Shown here: one piece after another, positions 24,160 to 33,003 of the stretch
Numbering within the stretch: the first letter of the stretch is position 1
Layout: every line of letters starts with the position of its first letter
Assembly: GCA_003054655.1 (NCBI GenBank)
Contig: QAYZ01000015.1
Location: 372,001-436,000, forward strand
DNA from: Spartobacteria bacterium LR76
GTDB taxonomy: Bacteria; Verrucomicrobiota; Verrucomicrobiia; Chthoniobacterales; Terrimicrobiaceae
Direction: 5' to 3'
DNA length: 64,000 nucleotides
Translations under genes and position numbers: made by a program
Notes under the pieces: model-generated
Told to the model about the DNA's origin: nothing
Databases searched by the model: none
The model's input: the letters and a program-made list of their open reading frames with translations, nothing else

Positions 24160-26736
24160 ATGGCTGAACTTTCCAAAGCGTACGAACCGCAGGCGGTAGA
24201 AGACCGGCTTTATGCGTGGTGGCTCGAGCAACGTTGCTTCGAGGCGGACCCGCAGTCGGCCAAACCGGCGTATTCCATAGTCATCCCGCCGCCGAACGTG
24301 ACGGGCGTCCTCACGCTCGGGCATGTGCTGAACAACTCGATCCAGGACATCCTGGCCCGGCGCGCCCGCATGCAGGGGCACGAGGTGCTGTGGCTGCCGG
24401 GCACGGACCATGCCGGCATCGCCACCCAGACCGTCGTGGAGCGCAAGCTCCGCAAGGAGGAGCACAAGACCCGCCACGACCTCGGGCGCGAGGAATTCCT
24501 CAAGCGCGTGTGGGAGTGGAAGGAAAAGCACGGCGGCATCATCATCAACCAGCTGAAGAAGCTCGGGTGCTCGTGCGACTGGAGCCGGGAGCGCTTCACC
24601 ATGGACGAGGCCTACGCGCGGCGCGTGCAGGAGGTCTTCGTGGACCTGTACAACAAGGGCCTCATCTACCGCGGCGTGCGGATGGTGAACTGGTGCCCGG
24701 TTTCCCTCACCGCATTGAGCGACGAGGAGGTGATCCCGACGCCGCACAAGGGCTTCCTGTATCACTTCAAGGTCGAGGTGGTGGAGGAGCCCGGCACGTG
24801 GCTGGAGATCGCCACGACGCGGCCCGAGACGATCATGGGCGACACGGGCGTGGCGGTGAACCCGAAGGACCCGCGCTATGCCCACCTCATCGGCAAGCAC
24901 GTGCGGCGTCCGCTGCCGCTGGACAACCGCGCGGAGATTCCCATCGTGGGCGACGAGGCGGTGGATTTTGAGTTCGGCACGGGCGTGCTGAAGGTGACCC
25001 CGGCCCATGACAAGGTGGACTACGAGATCGGCCTGCGCCACGGGCTGGCGGTGATCGACATTTTGAACCCCAACGGGACGCTGAACGATCTGGCCGGCGA
25101 GGAATTCGCCGGGCTGGATCGCTTTGAGGCGCGCGAGGCCGCGGTGGAGAAGCTCCGCGAGCTGGGCCTGCTGGTGAAGGAGGAGCCGCACGAGAACAAC
25201 GTGGGCTACAGCGAGCGCGCGGGCGTGCCGATCGAGCCGAGGCTCTCCGAGCAGTGGTTCCTGAAGTACCCGATGACCGTGCAGGCGCGCGACGCCGTGC
25301 GCAATCAGCTCATCCGGTTCTTCCCCGACCGCTGGGAAAAAGTCTACGACCACTGGCTGGAAAACATTCAGGACTGGTGCATCTCGCGCCAGCTCTGGTG
25401 GGGCCATCGCATCCCGGTCTGGAACAAGGACGGCGAGGTGCGCTGCCAGGTGGACAGCCCCGGCGAGGGCTGGGTGCAGGATGGCGACGTGCTCGACACG
25501 TGGTTCTCCTCCTGGCTGTGGGCGCACGACACGATGGACGACGCCACGCGGGCGAAGTTTTACCCCACGAGCGTGCTCGTGACGGGGCCGGACATCATTT
25601 TCTTCTGGGTGGCCCGCATGATCATGGCGGGGCTGGAGTACATGGGCGAGGTGCCGTTTCGCCACGTGTACTTCACCGGCATCATCCGCGACAAGCAGGG
25701 CAAGAAGATGTCGAAATCGCTGGGCAACTCGCCCGACCCGCTCGATCTCATCGCCAAGGTGGGCGCGGATGGGTTGCGCTTTGGCATCATCCGCATCGCG
25801 CCGCAGGGGCAGGACATCCGCTACGACGAGCAGCAGATCGTCGAGGGGCGCAATTTCTGCAACAAATTCTGGAACGCCTGCCGGTTCCGCCAGATCCAGG
25901 GCGAGATCGACCCGGCGGCGGACCCGTCGAAGCACGAGCTCTCGCTCTTCGCGAAAGACCTTCTGGCCAGGCTCGACGCGACCATCCGGCGCATCGACAC
26001 GGCGTACGACGAATATCGCTTCAGCGAGGTGGCGCAGGCGCTCTATGACTTTGTCTGGGGCGACTTCTGCGACCGCTTCATCGAGGCGGCCAAGGCGGAT
26101 TTCCAAAACCCCGCCCGCCGCGAGGGCACGCTGGCCACGATCGACTACGTGATCGGCCGCGTGCTGCGCCTCCTGCACCCCTACGCGCCCTTTATCACCG
26201 AGGAGCTGTGGCACGAGCTGGGCTACGGCACGGGGAGCATTCAGTACGCGGAATGGCCCAAGGCCCACGGTTGGGCGGCCGACGCCCGCGCCGAGGCGGC
26301 CTTTGATGCCGCCGCGCAGGCCCGCAACCTCCGCGCGACCTACAACCTGCCGTCGAACAAGCGGCTCCGTTGGTTGCTCCAGCCGAGCGAACCCTGGGTG
26401 GCGGGCGAAACCGGCGTGCTTTCCGTCCTGCTGAATGCCGAGGCCATCGAGATCGTGACCGAGCGCCCGGCGGGTTCCGTCGCCTCGTGCCCGAGCCCGA
26501 TCGGCCTGCTCCTCCTCCCGCTGGAGGGCATCATCGACCCCGAGAGCGAAAAAACGCGCCTCGCCGGGGAGATCAAGAAGGTCGAGGTGGAAATCAAGAA
26601 GGTGCAGGGCAAGCTCTCGAGCGAGTCCTTCGTCAACGGAGCCCCCGCCGAGGTCGTCGCCGAACACCGCGCCCGCGAGGCGAGCTGGAAGGGGCGGCTG
26701 GAAGCGCTGCGCGACGCTGTGGCTAGCCTAGGCTAG
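24160..26736 (+). CDS. valS: Valyl-tRNA synthetase
   Basis: An 858-residue class I aminoacyl-tRNA synthetase that charges tRNA-Val. The HIGH-equivalent (PPNVTGVLTLGHVLNN, ~44-59) and GKKMSKSLGNSPDP (KMSKS at 516-520) are present, with the CP1 editing domain between (ATTRPETIMGDTGVAV) and the C-terminal anticodon-binding and coiled-coil tRNA-binding arm (LAGEIKKVEVEIKKVQGKL, ~795-858). Length is usual for a bacterial ValRS. The start ATG at 24160 gives the standard N-terminus. It stands alone, just right of the AT-rich island, and its stop codon lies inside an 18-bp palindrome. Confidence 0.97.
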   Translation: MAELSKAYEPQAVEDRLYAWWLEQRCFEADPQSAKPAYSIVIPPPNVTGVLTLGHVLNNSIQDILARRARMQGHEVLWLPGTDHAGIATQTVVERKLRKEEHKTRHDLGREEFLKRVWEWKEKHGGIIINQLKKLGCSCDWSRERFTMDEAYARRVQEVFVDLYNKGLIYRGVRMVNWCPVSLTALSDEEVIPTPHKGFLYHFKVEVVEEPGTWLEIATTRPETIMGDTGVAVNPKDPRYAHLIGKHVRRPLPLDNRAEIPIVGDEAVDFEFGTGVLKVTPAHDKVDYEIGLRHGLAVIDILNPNGTLNDLAGEEFAGLDRFEAREAAVEKLRELGLLVKEEPHENNVGYSERAGVPIEPRLSEQWFLKYPMTVQARDAVRNQLIRFFPDRWEKVYDHWLENIQDWCISRQLWWGHRIPVWNKDGEVRCQVDSPGEGWVQDGDVLDTWFSSWLWAHDTMDDATRAKFYPTSVLVTGPDIIFFWVARMIMAGLEYMGEVPFRHVYFTGIIRDKQGKKMSKSLGNSPDPLDLIAKVGADGLRFGIIRIAPQGQDIRYDEQQIVEGRNFCNKFWNACRFRQIQGEIDPAADPSKHELSLFAKDLLARLDATIRRIDTAYDEYRFSEVAQALYDFVWGDFCDRFIEAAKADFQNPARREGTLATIDYVIGRVLRLLHPYAPFITEELWHELGYGTGSIQYAEWPKAHGWAADARAEAAFDAAAQARNLRATYNLPSNKRLRWLLQPSEPWVAGETGVLSVLLNAEAIEIVTERPAGSVASCPSPIGLLLLPLEGIIDPESEKTRLAGEIKKVEVEIKKVQGKLSSESFVNGAPAEVVAEHRAREASWKGRLEALRDAVASLG

Positions 26737-26738
26737 CC
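26721..26738. repeat. 18-bp perfect palindrome across the valS stop codon
   Basis: GGCTAGCCTAGGCTAGCC is its own reverse complement and includes the last codons and stop of valS. With no loop and no T-run it is not a standard terminator; a protein-binding or transcript-end function is possible. Confidence 0.6.
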
Positions 26739-26766
26739 GAAGGCGGAAGTGGGATTTCGGAAGTGG

Positions 26767-26792
26767 GAAGTGTTTCGTGATGCGGAGCACTT
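26767..26792 (+). repeat. REP-like hairpin element, copy 1
   Basis: A 26-nt element with near-perfect inverted ends (AAGTGTT / AGCACTT) around TCGTGATGCGG. The same sequence, with one base different, occurs in the opposite orientation at 29503-29528. It lies in the valS-barstar gap among GGAAGT-rich sequence. The short, hairpin-forming, intergenic nature resembles REP/BIME elements. Confidence 0.6.
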
Positions 26793-26836
26793 TCTGAGCT
26801 TCCGCGCTTCTCGCATCCGCGCTGGCGAAGGCTTTT

Positions 26837-26856
26837 ACTTCCGACTTCCGACTTCC
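26837..26856. repeat. ACTTCCG intergenic tandem repeat (three units)
   Basis: ACTTCCGACTTCCGACTTCC ends one base before the barstar-like start codon. Similar GA/CT-rich heptamer runs recur at 27416-27449 and, in the other orientation, at 28564-28598, always between genes. Confidence 0.6.
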
Positions 26857-26857
26857 C

Positions 26858-27352
26858 ATGATTTCCTGGCTTGAAACCACGGCGGAGCCTCGCATTGCGC
26901 AAGTCAGTTCACTCCAGCCCGATATCCGGGAGGCATGGCTGGCGACAGCCGGGAGAAAATGGATCGACCTCAATGGCAGGCAGATGCGTGATTGGAATCA
27001 CGCTTATGAGCACCTCGCCGAGGCGTTTGAGTTGCCGGACTACTTTGGCCGTAACCTTGATGCCCTCAGCGACTGCCTTTCTGATCGGCACGTGTTACGA
27101 GGAGACGCCGTAGTGATCTGCATAGCGCATTCCTCCGAGGTATTGGCCGACGCGAGTAGCGATGCCTTGGCGAAACTGATGGATACACTGACGATGGTAG
27201 CGGACGAATTATCCGCTCCGGTTAAGGACGGGGACTCCTGGGATCGGCCAGCCATTCCATTTCACGTGCTTCTTGCTGGAGTCGATAACGACGCCCGGCT
27301 GCAAGGCTATCCTCCTGCTCCTGATTCTCGGTTTCCCGGCCCACTTAGCTGA
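26858..27352 (+). CDS. Barstar-family (RNase inhibitor-like) protein
   Basis: A 164-residue soluble protein. The central part DLNGRQMRDWNHAYEHLAEAFELPDYFGRNLDALSDCLSD is the barstar signature: the helix that plugs the barnase active site, then the YxGxNLDAL...L segment. An extra ~30 N-terminal and ~40 C-terminal residues flank the fold, the C-terminus being Pro-rich. Barstar binds and inhibits barnase-type ribonucleases in the cytoplasm, but no barnase-like toxin gene is nearby, so it is either an orphan immunity protein against toxins of neighbours or has another role. It lies inside the interval bracketed by the REP-like pair. Confidence 0.8.
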   Translation: MISWLETTAEPRIAQVSSLQPDIREAWLATAGRKWIDLNGRQMRDWNHAYEHLAEAFELPDYFGRNLDALSDCLSDRHVLRGDAVVICIAHSSEVLADASSDALAKLMDTLTMVADELSAPVKDGDSWDRPAIPFHVLLAGVDNDARLQGYPPAPDSRFPGPLS

Positions 27353-27415
27353 GTCATTTCCAAAAAAGAGGCCCATTTCCGCGAAAACTCACCCCGGCCC
27401 GTGGCCGGAAAAACT

Positions 27416-27449
27416 ACTTCCGACTTCCGGATTCCGAGTTCCGACTTCG
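27416..27449. repeat. ACTTCCG-type intergenic repeat run
   Basis: Degenerate tandem units of (A/G)(C/T)TTCCG fill the gap between the barstar-like gene and the mannose-1-phosphate guanylyltransferase gene. Related to 26837-26856 and 28564-28598. Confidence 0.5.
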
Positions 27450-27505
27450 CGCCGTTTTCAACTTCGGTTGACTTCTCGCTCTCCAGCCCCTACTTCCCAC
27501 CTTGC

Positions 27506-28552
27506 ATGGTCGAACATCTGCATATCTTTGTCATGGCCGGGGGAAGTGGGGAGCGGTTCTGGCCCATGAGCCGGACCAGGACGCCCAAGCACCTCCTGCG
27601 CCTCCTCAGCGAGCAGACCATGCTGGAAATGACCGTCCTGCGCATGGAGGGCGTGGCTCCGTGGGAGCGCATTTTCGTGCTGACGAATGCCTCGCAGGTC
27701 GACGCCATTCGCAGGGAACTCCCCTTTTTGCCGCCGGAGAACATCATCGCCGAACCCGCCAAACGCGACACCGCACCCGCCTGTGCGCTGGCCACCGGAC
27801 TCGCCCGCGCGCGCGATCCGCAGGCCATCTGCGCCCTGCTCCCGGCGGACTCCATGATTCACAATGTCCCCGTGCTGCGCCAGCAGGTGAGCGACGCCGC
27901 CCGCGCCGCCGCGGCCCATGACGCGCTGGTGACCTTTTCCATTACCCCGAATCACCCTGCCACGGGCTTTGGCTACCTGCACCTCGGCGAGGAAATCGAG
28001 CCGGGGCTGCATCAGGTGCGGCGCTTCGTCGAGAAACCCGACGCCGAGACCGCGCAAAAATACGTCGAGAGCGGCGACTACGGGTGGAACGCAGGCATGT
28101 TTGTCTGGCGCTCCGAGGTCTTCCTCGCAGAGTGCGACGTGAACGCCCCCGCGCTGGCCGACTTCATCCGCCAGTTCCCCGCCGCCGACGTGGACGCGTA
28201 CCTCGCCGGGTGCTTCGCCGAGCTTCCCAAGATCTCCGTCGACTACGCCATCATGGAAAAAGCCCGCCAGGTGCTGGCCGTGAAGGCGAAATTTGACTGG
28301 GACGACGTCGGCGCCTGGACCTCGCTCCCCGACCACCTCGGCTCCGACGGCGACGGCAACACGTCGCGCGGCGAAGTCCACCAGGTGAACTCCCACAACA
28401 ACGTCGTCCTCGCCAACACCCGCGTCGTCGCCCTCTGCGGCGTCAACGACCTCATCGTCGTCGAAACCCCCGACGCCCTCCTCGTCTGCCACCGCGACGC
28501 CGCCCAGGACATCAAAAAGCTCCAGGCCTTCCTCCCCGAAAACGTCAAGTAA
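27506..28552 (+). CDS. manC: Mannose-1-phosphate guanylyltransferase
   Basis: A 348-residue nucleotidyltransferase that makes GDP-mannose from GTP and mannose-1-phosphate, a precursor for cell-surface polysaccharides and GDP-fucose. The N-terminal pyrophosphorylase signature is MAGGSGERFWPMSR; PKHLL follows, then LLPADSMI (nucleotide-binding Asp region), FVEKP and NAGMFVW. It has the single-domain length of ManC without the type II isomerase domain. The frame is open further upstream into repeat sequence, so I took ATG 27506, 9 residues before the motif. Neighbours (barstar-like, small orphans) are not functionally related. Confidence 0.93.
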   Translation: MVEHLHIFVMAGGSGERFWPMSRTRTPKHLLRLLSEQTMLEMTVLRMEGVAPWERIFVLTNASQVDAIRRELPFLPPENIIAEPAKRDTAPACALATGLARARDPQAICALLPADSMIHNVPVLRQQVSDAARAAAAHDALVTFSITPNHPATGFGYLHLGEEIEPGLHQVRRFVEKPDAETAQKYVESGDYGWNAGMFVWRSEVFLAECDVNAPALADFIRQFPAADVDAYLAGCFAELPKISVDYAIMEKARQVLAVKAKFDWDDVGAWTSLPDHLGSDGDGNTSRGEVHQVNSHNNVVLANTRVVALCGVNDLIVVETPDALLVCHRDAAQDIKKLQAFLPENVK

Positions 28553-28563
28553 GCCGAAGCCTG

Positions 28564-28598
28564 CCGAAGTCGGAAGTACGAAACCGGAGGTCGGAAGT
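28564..28598. repeat. GGAAGTC-type intergenic repeat run
   Basis: Two CGGAAGT units (CCGAAGTCGGAAGT and GGAGGTCGGAAGT) lie directly after manC. They are the reverse orientation of the ACTTCCG units before barstar and manC. Confidence 0.5.
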
Positions 28599-28636
28599 TT
28601 TCGCTCCGGCGGGGCGGGCGCGAGACAAGAAAGCAA

Positions 28637-28999
28637 ATGGTCACAACTACGGATTTACGGTGCCTCAGGGTTCTCGATGGAATTCACCCTGACGCCACTC
28701 GAACGGTTGTGAAAATCTTTCTCGGACAGCCGTATCAGCCTTCGGAATCGAATAGCTACCGATGCCCGGTAAGAATTGAAGGATTGGATTATTTCCATGC
28801 ATTCCCGGATATCGGAGGCTGGGATGCCTTGCAGTCAATCGAGCTGGCCATCTCTTTCGCCAATTCAATGCTGCTCGACTATACGGTAAGAGGCGGAAGA
28901 CTTTATTATCCCGACACTGAGGAGGCTTACACTCCACCGGGGACCATGGATAAATGCCTCAAGAACGAGTCCGAAAAAATTGAGGAGGCTGGGGCATGA
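28637..28999 (+). CDS. Small conserved-looking protein of unknown function (possibly DUF6968)
   Basis: A 120-residue soluble protein. It starts at an ATG 84 bases after manC. Two parts are visible: a beta-rich N-terminus (RTVVKIFLGQPYQP, YRCPVRIEGLD) and a segment DIGGWDALQSIELAISFANSMLLDY whose shape recalls DUF6968/immunity-type proteins; I am not certain of that match. The C-terminus is acidic. Its neighbours in the repeat-bracketed interval are a barstar-like gene and a small membrane protein, so an immunity-like role is a possibility and no more. Confidence 0.6.
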   Translation: MVTTTDLRCLRVLDGIHPDATRTVVKIFLGQPYQPSESNSYRCPVRIEGLDYFHAFPDIGGWDALQSIELAISFANSMLLDYTVRGGRLYYPDTEEAYTPPGTMDKCLKNESEKIEEAGA

Positions 29000-29099
29000 G
29001 ACGCTCGTCGCACCGACCAATTCCCAAAACAAGGGGAGTCGCTTTATCTGACCTCAGAAAAATCAGAAACGTCTTTAGCCTCAGGTGCGTCAATGCCGT

Positions 29100-29426
29100 A
29101 TGCCCCTGATGTCCATTTTAACGTTCGGCGGACCGATTCCTCTCGCCGCTTTGTTTCTGCTCATCTCGGGAACCGTATTTTGCACTTTTGCCAAGAGGTT
29201 CCGATTTCGCACAGCAGCCTTCCTTTCGTTGCTGGCACTCTTTCAAGCAGCCATGCTGCTTTTTAGCTACGGCGCAATCCGCCTCGTCGAATACGAATAC
29301 AACCTCCAGATATCGGAATTTCAACTCCTCTATCGCGGAATAGAGTGCGGATGCATTCTCCTCTTCCTGTCATCGCCCATCTGGCAACGCATTCGGGAAA
29401 GCAAGAAACACAAAACCCAAGCATAG
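29100..29426 (+). CDS. Small membrane protein of unknown function
   Basis: About 108 residues with three hydrophobic segments (PIPLAALFLLISGTVFCTF; FLSLLALFQAAMLLFSYGAI; GIECGCILLFLSSPIW) and a basic C-terminal tail (RIRESKKHKTQA), so likely an inner-membrane protein with a cytoplasmic tail. The ATGs at 29100 and 29109 and a GTG at 29085 are alternative starts. I do not recognise the family. It is the last gene before the second REP-like element. Confidence 0.5.
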   Translation: MPLMSILTFGGPIPLAALFLLISGTVFCTFAKRFRFRTAAFLSLLALFQAAMLLFSYGAIRLVEYEYNLQISEFQLLYRGIECGCILLFLSSPIWQRIRESKKHKTQA

Positions 29427-29502
29427 CAGGGGAAGAACCATCCGAAGAGCGCAAGCCGTGATGGCATCGACTCATCCCGGATAACCCGCGCCGAACATCA
29501 GG

Positions 29503-29528
29503 AAGTGCTCCGCATCACGAAGCACTTC
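29503..29528 (-). repeat. REP-like hairpin element, copy 2 (inverted)
   Basis: The reverse complement of this 26-nt stretch matches 26767-26792 at 25 of 26 positions, with perfect arms here (AAGTGCT / AGCACTT). It lies 23 bases beyond the stop codon of the GH2 gene and could also serve as that gene's transcript-end hairpin. Confidence 0.6.
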
Positions 29529-29551
29529 CAAGTTCCAAAATCCGACTTCAG

Positions 29552-32500
29552 TCAGCTCACCGTCCACTGGAGATCGAGGGCGAAGCGTTTCGCCTTGATC
29601 CGGTAGGGTTCGGTGGTGTCGGGGCCGCAGCTGGCGGTGCCGAGGCCGCGGTGGGCGGCGTCGATTGAGAGCCAGACTTCGTCGCGCGGCACGAGGTCGA
29701 TGGTGTGCTTCGCCTCGGTGAGGTCCTGCGCGTGCAGGTGGCTCGCCGAGAAAGCGATGGGCGCGGCGGAGGTGACGCGGAGTTCGTTCTCGCCGTTGTT
29801 CAGCGCGATCCAGCGCGTGTCGCACTTCAGCCCGTGCTCCTGCGGCATCACGTAGGGCACATACTCATTGGTGACTGTGCTCTGGTGCACGGCTTCCCAG
29901 GAGGACGCCTGACGGTCGGGATAGTTCTCAAGCGGTCCGAGGCCGAGCCAGCTCAGGTCCTCAAAGCCCGGGGCGACCCGGAAGAGGAGTCCGACGCGCG
30001 GCAGGTCGGAGATTTCCTTGCCGGTCTCGATCTGGGCCGAGATGCGGACGACGCCCTCGCCCGGAAGCGACACGCGGTAGCTCCAGGAGAAGTCATCCCA
30101 TTTCTCGCGGCCCGTGGATTCGAACCGATACGTCCACACCGCGCCCGTGTCCTTCGACTGGCGGAACGTGGAGCTCACGAGGCGGGTGACGACCTTGTCG
30201 AGGCCCTGCGCCTTGTAGCGGCCAAGAGGCTTTCCGTCCTGGCCGGTCCAAAGCTTGATGCCGTCGTTATCGGTCGGGGCGCGCCAGACATTGAGCTGCG
30301 GTGCGGCGGTCAGCACGTCCTCGCCATGCACACGGATAAGCGAAAGCCCGCCCTCCGCCGGATCAAGGATGAGGTCGAGATCGCCCGTGCGCACCTCGAA
30401 GCGGTCGCCGGTGCGCTTGGTGATCTCAAAGCTCGGCACCAGGGCCGGAGCGGCCTTCGGCTGCGTGAGGAGCGAGCCGGGCAGCGCGAGGCTGTCCCAG
30501 GCCACGAGGTGGCCCTTGCCGCACCAGTCGGTATCCACGCGGGAGTAGAAGCGCACGAGGAGCGAAGCCTTCTCGCCGACGAGCTTTTTCGCCGGAGCCT
30601 TCCACGGCACTTTGGCCGAGGAGTGCGGGGTGATGTCGGGCAGGCGGAACTTGCCCGTGCCAGAAACCACGCCGTCGACGAGCAGTTCCCACTCGCACTC
30701 GAGCCAGCCGAGGGAGCGGAAGTCGTTCTTGTTCGTCACCTCGATGGCTAAGCCTCGGCTGTCGATGAGCTTCACGCCGACCGGCTGCGCGAGCTTCTTG
30801 AACTCAAACAAGCCCGGGTGCGGATTGCGATCCGGCCATACCATGCCGTCGCAGACGAAATTCGCATCATTCGGCGTGTCGCCGAAGTCGCCGCCGTAGA
30901 CCCAGTAGTCCGTGCCGTCCGCCGTCTTCTGTCGGATGCCGTGGTCGATCCACTCCCAGATGAACCCGCCCTGCAGGCCGGGGATGGTTTCAAAGAGTTT
31001 GTAATAATCCGCCAGGCCGCCGTTGCTGTTGCCCATGGCGTGCGAATACTCGCACATGATGAGCGGACGCCGCTGGTCGGGATGCGTCGGATCGGTCGCC
31101 CACTTCAGGAGATTGTCGAGACTCGGGTACATCGGACATACGATGTCCGTGGCCCGGTCGCCCATCGCGTAAATATGCGTCCAGGGGTGCTGCTCCTCCC
31201 ACAATCCCTGGATCCAGATCCCCGGTTCATAATGCAACGGACGTGTCTCATCTCGACCGCGCACCCACCCGGCCATGCCTTCCTGGTTGGGTCCGAGAGC
31301 GGTCTCATTGCCCAGCGACCAAAGGATGACGGAAGCGTGATTTTTATCGCGCTCCACCATGCGCACCGCGCGATCGAGGAATGCGGTGGCCCAGCGAGAT
31401 TCGTGGCCGAGCTGGTGGTAGTAGCCGTGGGCCTCGAGATCGGCTTCGTCGATGACGTAAAGGCCCAGTTCGTCGCAAAGATCGAGCCAGTAAGGGTCAT
31501 TCGGGTAATGCGAGCAGCGAACCGCATTGACGTTGAACTGCTTCATCATCAGCGCGTCGAGGCGCATGGTCTCGCGGTCGAGTGCCTTGCCCAGCGTGTC
31601 GTGGTGATCGTGGCGATTCACGCCGTGGATGAGGACGCACTTGCCGTTGACGAGAAGCTGCCGGTCGCGCACCTCGACGGAGCGGAAGCCGACGCGGGTG
31701 GAGGTCACCTCAACCTTTTCGCCAGCCGGGCTGATCAGGGTAGCGACCACCGTATAAAGATTCGGAATCTCCGCCGACCACTGGAGCGGCTTGCGCACCG
31801 GGAGAGAGAACCTCGCCAGCAGGCGGTCGATGACTCCCGAACGATCCGCGGGAATCTCCTTTTCGGTCGCCTTTTTCAGGACCGTCTTGCCCTTGGGATC
31901 AAAGAGCTGCACTGCGACCTTCCAGCCCACCTCGGGCGAACCAGGGAAACCGGCCCGCACGGTCAGGTCGAGGAGGCCGTCCTCATACTCCTCGTCCAGC
32001 TTGCCCTTGGCAAAGACGTCGGCGATGTACACCGGAGCGGTCGAGTAGAGGTAGACCTCGCGATGCAGGCCGCCCATCCACCACTGATCCTGATCCTCGA
32101 GGAAGGTGGCGTCCGACCACTTCACGACCACGGCGGCGATGGTGTTCGAGCGACCGATTTTGACAAAGTCCGTGATGTCAAACTCCGAGGGCAGGCGGCA
32201 GTCCTTGCCAAAGCCCACGGCTTTTCCATTCACGTAAAGAAACAGCACGCTCTCGGCTCCGCCAAAGTGAATGACAATGCGGCGGCCCTTCCAATCACGG
32301 GGAATGCGCACCTCGCGTACGTAGACGCCCGTCGGGTTTTCCTTCGGCACGGTCGGCGGCTCGTCGTTAAAGGGCATCTGCACGTTGGTGTAGTGCGGCG
32401 CGCCGTAGCCTTGCAGCGTCCAGTTTCCCGGCACGGCGACGTTGTCCCAATCCTCGCGATCCGTCTCCACCGCCACGTCGGCCTCCTTCAGCAGCTCCGG

Positions 32501-32704
32501 CCGGTCGACCATCTTGAAATTCCACTGCCCGTTGAGAAGCTGGAACCATGGGGACTTCTCGCGGTCGAGAGTGCGGGCGGTCTCCGCGTCCGGGAACGGA
32601 TAGGCGGTCGCGCGCATCGGCAGGCGGGCGGCACAAAGCAGCTCGGGTGACGTCCAGGTGTTGGCGGCACCGAAACTCAGGAGGGGCAGGAGAGATTGAG
32701 ACAT
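29552..32704 (-). CDS. lacZ: LacZ-type beta-galactosidase (GH2)
   Basis: A 1050-residue enzyme with the five-domain LacZ layout: sugar-binding jelly roll (~50-220), immunoglobulin-like domain, TIM barrel (~340-620), second Ig-like domain and the large C-terminal beta-galactosidase small-chain domain (~730-1045). Acid/base Glu467 (WSLGNETALG) and nucleophile Glu552 (IMCEYSHAMGNS) are intact. The first ~16 residues are weakly hydrophobic (SLLPLLSFGAA) but not a convincing signal peptide, so I expect a cytoplasmic enzyme hydrolysing lactose-like or plant-derived galactosides. It is transcribed alone; no permease is adjacent. Start ATG at 32704. Confidence 0.95.
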   Translation of the reverse strand: MSQSLLPLLSFGAANTWTSPELLCAARLPMRATAYPFPDAETARTLDREKSPWFQLLNGQWNFKMVDRPELLKEADVAVETDREDWDNVAVPGNWTLQGYGAPHYTNVQMPFNDEPPTVPKENPTGVYVREVRIPRDWKGRRIVIHFGGAESVLFLYVNGKAVGFGKDCRLPSEFDITDFVKIGRSNTIAAVVVKWSDATFLEDQDQWWMGGLHREVYLYSTAPVYIADVFAKGKLDEEYEDGLLDLTVRAGFPGSPEVGWKVAVQLFDPKGKTVLKKATEKEIPADRSGVIDRLLARFSLPVRKPLQWSAEIPNLYTVVATLISPAGEKVEVTSTRVGFRSVEVRDRQLLVNGKCVLIHGVNRHDHHDTLGKALDRETMRLDALMMKQFNVNAVRCSHYPNDPYWLDLCDELGLYVIDEADLEAHGYYHQLGHESRWATAFLDRAVRMVERDKNHASVILWSLGNETALGPNQEGMAGWVRGRDETRPLHYEPGIWIQGLWEEQHPWTHIYAMGDRATDIVCPMYPSLDNLLKWATDPTHPDQRRPLIMCEYSHAMGNSNGGLADYYKLFETIPGLQGGFIWEWIDHGIRQKTADGTDYWVYGGDFGDTPNDANFVCDGMVWPDRNPHPGLFEFKKLAQPVGVKLIDSRGLAIEVTNKNDFRSLGWLECEWELLVDGVVSGTGKFRLPDITPHSSAKVPWKAPAKKLVGEKASLLVRFYSRVDTDWCGKGHLVAWDSLALPGSLLTQPKAAPALVPSFEITKRTGDRFEVRTGDLDLILDPAEGGLSLIRVHGEDVLTAAPQLNVWRAPTDNDGIKLWTGQDGKPLGRYKAQGLDKVVTRLVSSTFRQSKDTGAVWTYRFESTGREKWDDFSWSYRVSLPGEGVVRISAQIETGKEISDLPRVGLLFRVAPGFEDLSWLGLGPLENYPDRQASSWEAVHQSTVTNEYVPYVMPQEHGLKCDTRWIALNNGENELRVTSAAPIAFSASHLHAQDLTEAKHTIDLVPRDEVWLSIDAAHRGLGTASCGPDTTEPYRIKAKRFALDLQWTVS

Positions 32705-33003
32705 GATGGTATGGCGAAAACGAGGAGAGCGAATTCGAAGCTCAGGGAATCATCACATTGCGCCACGGAGATAAAGCCGAAAAGAGCCAAAAGTCCCAGA
32801 AAACACCCGGGAAACCGATATCTACAAGCCCGGCAGCCCATCGCACCCGCCTCCGCTCCTGCCCCGGCGACGAAAACCCGGACACAACCCAAGCGGCTCC
32901 CTCACCGCGGGGAGCGACTCACCTTTCGCCAAGGAGGGAGACGCTTGGCTGGATAGTCGTCGATGCCTCGCGAACTACCGAAGTCTCTCGGAAACACGCA
33001 GGC
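32705..33003. other. Gene-free stretch upstream of the GH2 gene
   Basis: The promoter of the GH2 gene and the 3' region of the GH32-like gene must lie here. I see no convincing gene, palindrome or repeat in it. Confidence 0.5.

Noticed and set aside
24100-26667. 855-codon frame antisense to valS
   Set aside because: Mirrors the strong GC3 bias of valS; no recognisable protein features.
30818-32650. 610-codon frame antisense to the GH2 gene
   Set aside because: Shadow frame; GH2 active-site motifs are on the other strand.
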